Shown here: in pieces, positions 1-5,326 of the stretch
Layout of the letters: every line of letters begins with the position of its first letter
Position numbering within the stretch: the stretch's first letter is position 1
Source of the DNA: an uncultured Collinsella sp.
GTDB lineage: Bacteria; Actinomycetota; Coriobacteriia; Coriobacteriales; Coriobacteriaceae
Assembly: GCA_900547835.1 (NCBI GenBank)
Contig: URIJ01000028.1
Coordinates: 1 to 15,437, forward strand
Reading direction: 5' to 3'
DNA: 15,437 nt
Program-made: the position numbers and the translations under genes
Notes under the pieces: model-generated
What the model was told of the DNA's origin: nothing
Databases searched by the model: none
What the model saw: the letters and a program-made list of their open reading frames with translations, nothing else

Positions 1-2
1 AG

Positions 3-443
3 AGGGGCATCACGGCGGATCTGTGCCCGGAGCAGGCCACAGGCGCGGAACTGGCCCGTGCGCTGTGCGCCGCCGCCGGCCCCGGCGAAGAGATCCTGCT
101 GTTTCGCGCCGCGGAAAGCAGCCCGGAGATGCGCGGCATCCTGACGGCTCAAGGCTTTTCGGTGCGGGAATATACGCTGTACAAAACGGAATATGCCGCG
201 GCATCGCCCAATGCGGAGGCAGACTATCTGGCGTTTGCCAGCGCGGGCGGCGTGCGGGCATGGTTCTCCGCCTGCGGCGCGGCGCCGAAGGGCGCTGTGT
301 GCGTGTGCATCGGCCCGGTGACGGCCCGCGCGCTGGCGCAGCAGACCGGTGCGCCGTTCCTGACGGCGGAGGACATCTCCGCAGAGGGCGTGGCCGAATG
401 CATTCTGCGCGCACACCGGCACAAGAAAGCGCAGGAGGAGTAA
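3..443 (+). CDS. hemD: uroporphyrinogen-III synthase, C-terminal part (5' truncated by window edge)
   Basis: The frame is open from the window start, with no start codon needed, and stops at TAA 441-443; about 146 residues are visible. HemD closes the linear tetrapyrrole hydroxymethylbilane to uroporphyrinogen III in the cytoplasm, on the way to heme, siroheme or cobalamin. The visible part matches the family's second half: a stretch reading EEILLFRAAESSPEMRGIL (VLLLRG-like strand and helix), then EYTLYKTEY (the usual 'Y.t' strand ending a subdomain), then CVCIGPVTARAL, the family's conserved IGp.Ta segment, and finally AEGVAECIL. An ATG at 129 lies inside this domain and is not the true start. 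The protein ends in a basic/acidic tail. GC is high, with GCG, CTG and GGC codons. In Clostridia hemD can be fused to cobA; the missing 5' end prevents checking this. Confidence 0.86.
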   Translation, partial: RGITADLCPEQATGAELARALCAAAGPGEEILLFRAAESSPEMRGILTAQGFSVREYTLYKTEYAAASPNAEADYLAFASAGGVRAWFSACGAAPKGAVCVCIGPVTARALAQQTGAPFLTAEDISAEGVAECILRAHRHKKAQEE

Positions 444-446
444 AAC

Positions 447-470
447 GTCCCGCCGCACAGGCGGCAGGAC
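447..470 (+). other. small hairpin between hemD and the DUF2284 gene
   Basis: GTCC (447-450) and GCCG (452-455) pair with CGGC (462-465) and GGAC (467-470) around a 6-nt loop, with one C-A mismatch. No T-run follows, so it is not an intrinsic terminator. It ends directly before the AGGAGG of the next gene and could affect translation or mRNA stability at the cistron boundary. Confidence 0.4.
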
Positions 471-487
471 AGGAGGCCTGAATTCAT

Positions 488-1030
488 ATGGGATGTATTA
501 TTCTCGGCTTGCGGGACCGTGATTTGAAGAAAACAGGGATAAGCCGATACGGGTTTATTTCCACAGCGGAGATCCTGTTCAGCGATGCGGTTCGGAAGAT
601 CTGCGAAAACGATACCTGCCGCTTGTACGGAAGAACCTGGGCGTGCCCTCCCGCGGTTGGAACGGTTGAACAGTGCAGGCAGCGGTGCCTCCGGTATGAA
701 AAGGCGATGGTTTTTGACGCCGTATATCCTTTGACAGACCCTTTTGATTACGAAGGAATGACCGAAGGACACGGGGCGTTTAAAAAGCTGTGTGACAGGC
801 TGTATATCCTTGTGAAAAACCAGCTTTCTTCATTCCTTCTTTTGTCCAATGAAGGCTGTAACAGATGCGAAGCCTGCACCTATCCGGAGGGTGCATGCAG
901 AATGCCGGAAATGCTGTTTCCCTCTTTGGAAGGCTTCGGGATCGATGTTGCAAGCCTGGCGGCAAAAGCCGGCCTGACCTATAACGGCGGAGAAAATACA
1001 GTGACTTACTTTGGGATGCTGCTGTATTGA
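488..1030 (+). CDS. DUF2284 cysteine-rich predicted metal-binding protein
   Basis: A 180-residue protein with the layout of the DUF2284 family (predicted metal-binding proteins, function not established). An N-terminal cysteine group (C39, C44 and C53, the last in the segment YGRTWACPPAVGT) is followed by a second group, C124-x2-C127-x2-C130-x6-C137, in GCNRCEAC and GACRMPE. The C-terminal half, with SLEGFGIDVASL, is also family-like. The cysteines suggest binding of zinc or an Fe-S cluster (inference). There is no signal peptide or membrane segment. The start is chosen at ATG 488 with AGGAGG at 471-476, a somewhat long 11-nt spacing. It lies 44 nt after hemD on the same strand and may be cotranscribed. 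Its GC content is clearly lower than that of hemD, which hints at separate acquisition. Length is near the usual 170-200 residues. Confidence 0.8.
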   Translation: MGCIILGLRDRDLKKTGISRYGFISTAEILFSDAVRKICENDTCRLYGRTWACPPAVGTVEQCRQRCLRYEKAMVFDAVYPLTDPFDYEGMTEGHGAFKKLCDRLYILVKNQLSSFLLLSNEGCNRCEACTYPEGACRMPEMLFPSLEGFGIDVASLAAKAGLTYNGGENTVTYFGMLLY

Positions 1031-1061
1031 TCTGGCACGTTTTTGCTTTCCGTCCGCCGGA

Positions 1062-1082
1062 TACAAAAAACCTCCTGCCGGG
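1062..1082 (-). repeat. left copy of a 21-22 nt inverted repeat (outward terminator-like)
   Basis: TACAAAAAACCTCCTGCCGGG is the reverse complement of 1745-1766 except for one extra base in the T/A run. Read on the minus strand it ends in GGCAGGAGG followed by six T. The GGAGG can pair with CTTCC further upstream on that strand (about 1098-1102), giving an intrinsic-terminator form that could end the minus-strand acetyltransferase transcript. Confidence 0.6.
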
Positions 1083-1092
1083 AATCCCCTCG

Positions 1093-1107
1093 TAAGGAAG
1101 TTCCTTA
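1093..1107. repeat. perfect short palindrome TAAGGAA-G-TTCCTTA
   Basis: Seven bases on each side of a single G form an exact dyad. It may be an operator-like site or part of the stem of the neighbouring terminator-like structure. No regulator is evident nearby. Confidence 0.35.
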
Positions 1108-1125
1108 GAAAATGCATGAATCAAT

Positions 1126-1157
1126 GAAGTCCGTACCCTTTTCAGGGTGCGGACTTC
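1126..1157. terminator. 13-bp hairpin between DUF2284 gene and acetyltransferase gene
   Basis: GAAGTCCGTACCC (1126-1138) pairs with GGGTGCGGACTTC (1145-1157) around TTTTCA; the only imperfection is a T-G pair. It sits between convergent genes, where a terminator is expected. There is no clean T-run on either side (TACTTTG follows), so termination is uncertain. The rest of 1031-1260 holds no gene that I can support. Confidence 0.5.
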
Positions 1158-1260
1158 TACTTTGGACTGCAGTGCCGCAATCCGATGCTCGTTATACCTG
1201 TGGACACGCTCACACCAGCACAGTCGCCATATGCTGTTTTTTGATAAACGGAAAATTGTC

Positions 1261-1698
1261 CTATTCAAGCCATTGAATAAAAGCGGTTTTATCACTGCTG
1301 TTATACCCTGCGCTTCTATAAAACTTAAGTATTGACTCTTCCTTTGAACCGGTGAGCAGCATCATTTTATAACAATTTTCCATTTTGGCAATTTCTTTGG
1401 CATAATTCAAACATTCTGTTGCATACCCTCTGCCGCGGTAGTCTTTTAAAGTAACAACATTTTCTATAAAGGCGTACGGCCGGACATTTCTTGTTAAATT
1501 AGGAATTATTACGCAAACACAAGAGGATACGATTTTATTATCAGCCTCATTCACTATAATGTGATGATTTTTATCTTTTATAATCGTTTCCCATGTCGTT
1601 TTTAAATGTTCCGTCCTTTCCGGTACAGACTTCTCGTGCAGATATAGATACAGATTTAACAATTTACTTAGCTCGTTTTCGTAAATTTCTCTAACCAT
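1261..1698 (-). CDS. GNAT family N-acetyltransferase
   Basis: A 145-residue protein with the GNAT fold, predicted to move an acetyl group from acetyl-CoA to an unknown amine. The central strand FIENVVTLKDYRGRG is followed by the acetyl-CoA pyrophosphate loop RGRGYA (motif A, form Q/R-x-x-G-x-G/A) and its helix. Motif B is seen near the C-terminus in ESILKFYRSAGY. The whole length is one GNAT domain, with no signal peptide or TM segment. The start at 1698 is supported by AGAGGTG four bases upstream on the minus strand. The gene is strikingly AT-rich with A/T-ending codons, unlike its GC-rich neighbours, which indicates recent transfer from a low-GC Firmicute. It lies between the two copies of an inverted repeat (1062-1082 and 1745-1766). 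The substrate cannot be read from sequence. Confidence 0.85.
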   Translation of the reverse strand: MVREIYENELSKLLNLYLYLHEKSVPERTEHLKTTWETIIKDKNHHIIVNEADNKIVSSCVCVIIPNLTRNVRPYAFIENVVTLKDYRGRGYATECLNYAKEIAKMENCYKMMLLTGSKEESILKFYRSAGYNSSDKTAFIQWLE

Positions 1699-1735
1699 AC
1701 AGCACCTCTACAAAGTCTATACGTCCTTACAAAGT

Positions 1736-1763
1736 GTCCTCCCCCCCGGCAGGAGGTTTTTTT
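1736..1763 (+). terminator. intrinsic terminator, also right copy of the inverted repeat
   Basis: CCTCC (from 1739) pairs with GGAGG (1752-1756) across a C-rich loop and is followed by seven T (1757-1763). The segment 1745-1766 repeats 1062-1082 in inverse orientation. No plus-strand gene obviously ends here, so its host transcript is unclear. Confidence 0.6.
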
Positions 1764-1780
1764 GTAAGAAAGGCCTTTGC

Positions 1781-1803
1781 TGAGGGAAGGCGGCCCTCCC
1801 TCA
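1781..1803 (-). terminator. hairpin overlapping the stop codon of the lipid kinase gene
   Basis: TGAGGGA (1781-1787) pairs with TCCCTCA (1797-1803), with inner GG/CC pairs. On the minus strand it begins at the kinase stop codon. No long T-run follows, so it may protect the 3' end or terminate weakly. Confidence 0.4.
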
Positions 1804-2694
1804 AAAGACCATGTGCAGCGCGTTGGCAAGCACCTGTACGGATACATCAGTGTGCTCACCGCCGTACTCGCCGTCCAGCGTCCACTTTGTGGGCGTGGGG
1901 AAATGTACCGTTACGCTGTCCGCATGCAGCAGATGGATCAGCTCGTTGTTGAAATCCCGGGCCAGCAGCTTGGAGACGATGGTGTTCGCTTCCGCCACGC
2001 TTGTGGGCGCTTTGATGAGCAGCACCTCGAATTCGCCGTCGTCCAGTGTGGCTTCCACGCTTTTGTCCAGCGAAAAGCCGCCGATGGACGTTGTGTTGGA
2101 AATGGAGCAGAACAAAAATTCCTCCTCGAACACCTGGTCTCCAACCTCCACGCGGGCAGGATATTTTTCCCCGATGGGCAGGCGTTTGACGCCTTCAATG
2201 ATGTAGGCAAGGTGCCCCATGGCGTTTTTCATGTTCTGGGGCGTTTCGTAGGAAACAGCGGAAAAGGCGCCGAAGGCGGCCACATAGCAGAACAGCTCAC
2301 CGCCGAAATCCCCTGCGTCGATGGCATGCGGCCGGCCGTTGACCACGGCGTCCGCGGCGTCCTCGGGCGTTTTGGGCAGGCCGAGAGAGGCGGCGAAATC
2401 GTTGGTGCTGCCGCTTGGAATATAGCCCAGCAGAGGCGGCTGCTCCAGGCGCAGCAGGCCGTTCACCGTATGGTGCAGCGTGCCGTCGCCGCCGCAGCAT
2501 ACCACAATGTCGTAGCCCGCGCTTTCGGCCCCGGCCAGAATGTCCTCTGCGTTCAGCCCGTCCAGAATGGGATATACGGTCGTCTCGCAGCCGCCTGTGC
2601 AGAATTTTTGCAGCAGCATGTCCAGGTTGCGGGAGGTTTGCGCGCGCCCCGCGCTGGGGTTATAAAGAAGCAAAAGCTTTTTGCGGTCCATCAT
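1801..2694 (-). CDS. diacylglycerol kinase family lipid kinase (DagK/YegS type)
   Basis: A 297-residue protein, the usual length for this family of soluble, membrane-associated lipid kinases that phosphorylate diacylglycerol or related lipids with ATP and feed phosphatidate back to phospholipid synthesis. Visible motifs: NPSAGR near residue 12 (first strand and phosphate loop), the nucleotide-binding GGDGT at 68-72 after VVCC, GSTNDFA at about 95-101, the C-terminal-domain LDDGEFEVL, and the late LDGE. The start is MM at 2694/2691 with AGG eight bases upstream; either Met is possible. It is preceded by a structured leader with an extended -10 promoter at 2888-2896. DagK of Gram-positives is the best guess; YegS-like or sphingosine-kinase-like lipid substrates cannot be excluded. 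Confidence 0.88.
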   Translation of the reverse strand: MMDRKKLLLLYNPSAGRAQTSRNLDMLLQKFCTGGCETTVYPILDGLNAEDILAGAESAGYDIVVCCGGDGTLHHTVNGLLRLEQPPLLGYIPSGSTNDFAASLGLPKTPEDAADAVVNGRPHAIDAGDFGGELFCYVAAFGAFSAVSYETPQNMKNAMGHLAYIIEGVKRLPIGEKYPARVEVGDQVFEEEFLFCSISNTTSIGGFSLDKSVEATLDDGEFEVLLIKAPTSVAEANTIVSKLLARDFNNELIHLLHADSVTVHFPTPTKWTLDGEYGGEHTDVSVQVLANALHMVF

Positions 2695-2778
2695 AAAAAA
2701 TACCTGCTTTCCGGAAGATGATGCGGGCCATTGTTAGGATTGCCCGCCGGCGGGGCCGCCACACGGCGCGGCTTTAAC

Positions 2779-2887
2779 AAAATTTCGTCCGCTGAAATTT
2801 TGCATGGTTCAATGTTCTCAAGCCCATGCGCAAAAGCGCATCAGCGCACGAAGTGCGCGCAGCCGCACAAGCGGCGGACTTGAAATT
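2779..2887 (-). ncRNA. structured element with tandem hairpins, possible leader or stand-alone RNA
   Basis: About 110 nt packed with complementary segments: AAAATTTC (2779-2786) with GAAATTTT (2794-2801); ATGCGC/GCGCAT (2826-2841, AAAA loop); GCGCAC/GTGCGC (2844-2858, GAA loop); GCCGC/GCGGC (2862-2875, ACAA loop). GTCCGC (2787-2792) also pairs with GCGGAC (2874-2879), and AATTTC (2781-2786) with GAAATT (2882-2887), which would close a multi-branched structure; GCATGG (2802-2807) can pair with CCATGC (2824-2829). Several of these pairings are mutually exclusive. It lies in the 262-nt gap upstream of the lipid kinase, just downstream of a minus-strand -10 box. It may instead be a mobile intergenic repeat. 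I do not recognise a known RNA family. Confidence 0.5.
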
Positions 2888-2896
2888 ATTATACCA
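2888..2896 (-). promoter_or_regulatory. extended -10 promoter (TGGTATAAT) toward the lipid kinase
   Basis: On the minus strand the sequence reads TGGTATAAT, a consensus -10 hexamer with the TGn extension that can replace a good -35. No convincing -35 is seen. It would give a leader of about 185 nt that contains the structured element at 2779-2887. Confidence 0.55.
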
Positions 2897-2956
2897 CATC
2901 CGTCCGGTATGAATGTTACAAAACTGTGGCGGCCGCCGGCCCGCTCTGGCGCCGTT

Positions 2957-3814
2957 TTATATCCCGGCAGAGGGCTGCGCAGCTTCCAGCGTATGCAGAG
3001 CGTTCAGCGCGGCGCCTGCCCGCGCCGCCACCCAGAGCTGGGGCGCAAGCGCGCGGGCCTGCTCATACAGGGGAACGGCGCCGGCTGCATCGTTTTCCTC
3101 CAGAAGCAGTGCGCAGGCCAGATAATAGCTCGCCTGCGCCCGGAGGTAGCTGTTGGGAGCAAGCCCCAGCTCGGTGCGGAAATAGGCGGTGTGGCCGCCC
3201 GGCTCGCCCCGCTGCACGGCCATCATGTGCTCCAGGTCCAGCACCGCCTTGCTGAAATGCCCGAACAGCGCGTTGCCCGCCGGCAGCGTGCGCACTTCGT
3301 CACGCAGATATGCGAGCTGGCTGCGGGCCGCGGCGTAATCTTCCAGGCCGATGGCGATGCTGGCCTGGCGCGTATAAACGCTCAGGCGGAGCTGCTGCAG
3401 GTAGCTTTTGCTGCGGCGGGGCACGCGGTCCATCCCCATGCGGGACAGCGCCTCCAGCGCCTCGGGGCCGCGCCCCAGCGCCTGCAGGGCAAAGCTTTCA
3501 TTCAATGTCAGGTTGGGCCGCGTGCTGCGGTTCTGCCAGCGTTGGCACCCGCGTATCTCGGCCAGAAACGCCGCGGCGTCGCAGCTCGTAAGAAAGCGCT
3601 GGTACGCCGCATTGAAGCGGCGCGTGCCCAGCACGCTGCAAATCACCGCCAGCAGCATCACACCCGCGAGCGTAAGCACCAGAAGCACGCCGAAAGCGGC
3701 CCAGTGCAAAAAAATACCGGCGATATAAAGTGAAAGCATCAGCAGACAGCCGATGGAATAGGCGGCCGTGTAGCGTCCGTAATAACCCATATACAAAATC
3801 AAACCTTTCTGCAT
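2957..3814 (-). CDS. two-TM protein with cytoplasmic helical (TPR-like) domain, unknown function
   Basis: A 285-residue protein I cannot assign to a named family. The N-terminus has two hydrophobic segments (about residues 16-37 and 39-63) separated by a very short turn, a helical hairpin in the membrane. The remaining 220 residues are soluble and rich in Ala, Leu and Arg, with repeated helix pairs. Segments such as EALEALSRMG, YAAARSQLAYL and AGAVPLYEQARALAPQ have the Ala/Leu/Tyr spacing typical of TPR repeats (inference). Such proteins often scaffold partners at the membrane. The start is uncertain: ATG 3814, or ATG 3790 (residue 9), which has AGAAAGG 13 bases upstream. A TATAAT lies at 3841-3846 on the minus strand. 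It is transcribed toward the lipid kinase but is probably a separate unit, because a promoter lies between them. Confidence 0.72.
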   Translation of the reverse strand: MQKGLILYMGYYGRYTAAYSIGCLLMLSLYIAGIFLHWAAFGVLLVLTLAGVMLLAVICSVLGTRRFNAAYQRFLTSCDAAAFLAEIRGCQRWQNRSTRPNLTLNESFALQALGRGPEALEALSRMGMDRVPRRSKSYLQQLRLSVYTRQASIAIGLEDYAAARSQLAYLRDEVRTLPAGNALFGHFSKAVLDLEHMMAVQRGEPGGHTAYFRTELGLAPNSYLRAQASYYLACALLLEENDAAGAVPLYEQARALAPQLWVAARAGAALNALHTLEAAQPSAGI

Positions 3815-3840
3815 GCGTGCGGATTTTGTCCTTTTGTGTT

Positions 3841-3846
3841 ATTATA
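3841..3846 (-). promoter_or_regulatory. -10 box for the two-TM protein gene
   Basis: TATAAT on the minus strand, about 27 nt before the first possible ATG (3814) and 51 before the second. No -35 is recognisable; that position falls in the GC-rich hairpin at 3853-3880. The overlapping sequence reads TATAGT on the plus strand, so this AT island may serve divergent transcription. Confidence 0.4.
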
Positions 3847-3852
3847 GTATAG

Positions 3853-3880
3853 CACACCGCGCGCCCCGGGCGGCGGTGTG
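3853..3880. other. GC-rich hairpin between divergent genes
   Basis: CACACCGC (3853-3860) pairs with GCGGTGTG (3873-3880), and the inner GCCC/GGGC also pairs. It is followed by GTTTTG on the plus strand. It could be an operator-like dyad or the first of three hairpins in the thioesterase leader. Confidence 0.4.
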
Positions 3881-3887
3881 GTTTTGT

Positions 3888-3913
3888 AAAAAATAGCCGC
3901 AGGCTGTTTTTTT
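3888..3913 (+). terminator. terminator-like hairpin 1 upstream of thioesterase
   Basis: An A-run plus TAGCC (3888-3898) pairs with GGCTG plus a T-run (3902-3912) around GCA, and the T-run reaches 3913. The GC core is short, but the form is that of a bidirectional intrinsic terminator. Confidence 0.45.
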
Positions 3914-3969
3914 GCCTTTCCGGCCGGTCCCTGGGCGGGAACGCCGGGATAGTTTTGCTGTGCAACAAG

Positions 3970-3991
3970 AAAATGGCCGCGGGCCGTTTTT
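3970..3991 (+). terminator. terminator-like hairpin 2 upstream of thioesterase
   Basis: AAAATGGCC (3970-3978) pairs with GGCCGTTTT (3982-3990) around GCG, with one T-G pair, and T continues to 3991. Its layout matches the hairpin at 3888-3913, so the two look like related units. Confidence 0.45.
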
Positions 3992-4083
3992 ACGGGCACA
4001 GGCGGGAAAGCGGCGGTCCGGGTGTGCGCACGCAGGGCGCGGCGCGGGAACAGGCGGACGCGGCCGAAAGGGAGAGACAGCAG

Positions 4084-4809
4084 ATGAATGCAGATTTTTA
4101 TTCCGAGAGCTTTACCGTAAAGGCGTATGAATGCGATGCCGAGGCCCGTATGACGCCGGGGGCCATCCTGCGGCGCGCCCAACAGATATCCACCGACCAG
4201 TGCGACCTGCTGGGCCTGACGAATGAGGTGTACGCGCGCACGCACACCGCGTTTTTGCTGGCGAAGCTGGCCGTGGAGTTTTATGCGCCCGTGCGCGCGG
4301 GGCAGTGCGTGACGCTGGCAACCAGGCCCAGCGCGCCCCAGCGCGCGGTGTATGGGCGCTACACCACACTGTGCGCGCAGGACGGCACGGTGCTGAGCGC
4401 GGTGGACAGCCGCTGGATCTTGGTGGATACACGGACGAAGCGCATCCTGCGCCGTCCGCCGGAGGACATGCCCATGCCGTTCGTCCAGCCGCCCGTATGC
4501 GAGCTGGATGTATCGCTGGTAAAAGGGGAGGCGCAGCCCGTGGCGGAGGAAACGGCCTTTTATACCCGCTGCGACCAGAACCGCCATATGAACAACACCT
4601 ATTATGCGGATATCGTCTGCGACCATGTGCCTCTGGAGCGCATTGCCGCGCACGCGCCCGCGCGGCTCGCCGTCGTCTATCACAGTGAGGTGCCCATGGG
4701 CGCTTCCTTTACCCTGCTGCGCGCGCAGACAGGGGAGAACGGCTGGTATTTTGTAGGAACGGACGGGGAAAAGAAACACTTTGAGGCAAACCTGACGCTG
4801 ACCGAGTAA
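4084..4809 (+). CDS. acyl-ACP thioesterase (FatA/FatB-like, double hot-dog)
   Basis: A 241-residue protein of the bacterial acyl-ACP thioesterase family, which hydrolyses acyl-ACP to free fatty acid and so ends or diverts fatty acid synthesis in the cytoplasm. The first hot-dog domain starts FTVKAYECDAEARMTPGAIL and carries the long helix with QQISTDQCDLLGL. The linker SRWILVDTRTKRILRRPPED is typical of the family. The second hot-dog contains DQNRHMNNTYYADIV, equivalent to the catalytic D-x-N-x-H-x-N-N region of plant FatA/FatB. The frame is open further upstream to 3955, but ATG 4084 is chosen because AAGGGAGAG precedes it by 7 nt and family similarity begins there. It is divergent from the two-TM gene. 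The chain-length preference cannot be read. Confidence 0.88.
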   Translation: MNADFYSESFTVKAYECDAEARMTPGAILRRAQQISTDQCDLLGLTNEVYARTHTAFLLAKLAVEFYAPVRAGQCVTLATRPSAPQRAVYGRYTTLCAQDGTVLSAVDSRWILVDTRTKRILRRPPEDMPMPFVQPPVCELDVSLVKGEAQPVAEETAFYTRCDQNRHMNNTYYADIVCDHVPLERIAAHAPARLAVVYHSEVPMGASFTLLRAQTGENGWYFVGTDGEKKHFEANLTLTE

Positions 4810-4982
4810 GCGGGCGGCAGGCCTTCCCGGCGGCGGAACGCTTTTTCCGCAGCTGCTTTGCGGAGCGGCTGTGCCTTTTGCAGCGGGGAACGCCCTTTTT
4901 GGCAAATTTTCGCCCAAAAACATACCAAATGTGTAAGAATTGTAAAAGTTAAAAAATAGTTACAATTTTTTTGAAAAACCTA

Positions 4983-5011
4983 TTGACAGGTGATGTCAAA
5001 AGGGTTACAAT
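4983..5011 (+). promoter_or_regulatory. near-consensus SigA promoter with UP-like AT tract
   Basis: TTGACA at 4983-4988 and TACAAT at 5006-5011 with exactly 17 nt between. The preceding 60 bases are very AT-rich (UP-element-like) and contain a weaker TTGTAA...TACAAT pair at 4939-4967. The predicted start is near 5018. This is the best promoter in the clostridial part, yet no convincing ORF begins within the next 300 nt. Confidence 0.75.
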
Positions 5012-5015
5012 TTAG

Positions 5016-5186
5016 TTGCAAGAAAGTTACAAGGCTCTTGCAAGTGCACTTTTTCATCGGGTGCAGGCCCTCTCCTCCTATCGTTGTTTTGGCTAGAAAG
5101 CAGCGGTCCTGGGTGCTGCACCAACCTTTTCAAACTCCATTTCACAAGGCAAAACGGCCCCGTATGCTGCATACGGGGCCGTTTTG
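5016..5186 (+). ncRNA. candidate small RNA of about 170 nt, unknown family
   Basis: It lies between the promoter at 4983-5011 and a perfect terminator hairpin at 5150-5186, and holds no credible coding frame. Possible helices: TTGCAAG (5016-5022) with CTTGCAA (5037-5043); TGCAC (5045-5049) with GTGCA (5061-5065); or, alternatively, GGTGCAG (5060-5066) with CTGCACC (5116-5122). A pyrimidine stretch, CTCTCCTCCTATC (about 5070-5082), is complementary to Shine-Dalgarno-type sequences and could contact mRNAs (inference). I see no T-box motif, SRP-RNA core or purine-riboswitch core. It could also be a long attenuated leader for guaB, but guaB has its own proximal promoter. Confidence 0.55.
5150..5186 (+). 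terminator. perfect 17-bp terminator hairpin
   Basis: CAAAACGGCCCCGTATG (5150-5166) is exactly complementary to 5170-5186 around CTG. The GC core is flanked by an A-run before and TTTT after, so it can work in both directions. It would end the transcript started near 5018. Confidence 0.8.
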
Positions 5187-5229
5187 TACCATTTGCCCAC
5201 AATTCCCCCGGAAATAGAGGTTATTTTCT

Positions 5230-5250
5230 GTGCGCAGGACGCGCACTTTT
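5230..5250 (+). terminator. weak secondary hairpin with T-run
   Basis: GTGCGC (5230-5235) pairs with GCGCAC (5241-5246), followed by TTTT. It may serve as backup to the terminator at 5150-5186. Confidence 0.35.
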
Positions 5251-5262
5251 GTGAAAAAACCT

Positions 5263-5294
5263 TTGCGGCACGCGGCCCTGTGTGCTATTATAAT
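5263..5294 (+). promoter_or_regulatory. guaB proximal promoter
   Basis: TTGCGG (5263-5268) and TATTAT (5286-5291) are 17 nt apart; the overlapping TATAAT at 5289-5294 is an alternative -10. This would give a leader of about 25-30 nt before ATG 5327, which has AAAAGGAG at 5313-5320. No guanine or PRPP riboswitch fits in so short a leader. Confidence 0.6.
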
Positions 5295-5326
5295 GGGTAA
5301 ACAATTAAAAAGAAAAGGAGATCACT

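Noticed and set aside
23..481. 152-codon plus-strand frame over hemD
   Set aside because: Out-of-frame shadow; the overlapping frame shows clear uroporphyrinogen-III synthase motifs.
1777..2721. 314-codon plus-strand frame opposite the lipid kinase
   Set aside because: The minus strand carries GGDGT and the other kinase motifs; the plus frame has none.
4990..5217. Short ORFs on both strands in the small-RNA region
   Set aside because: They run through the terminator hairpin, lack good ribosome-binding sites and show no protein-like composition.
5187..5326. Purine (guanine) or PRPP riboswitch before guaB
   Set aside because: No conserved aptamer core, and the leader from the proximal promoter is only about 30 nt.
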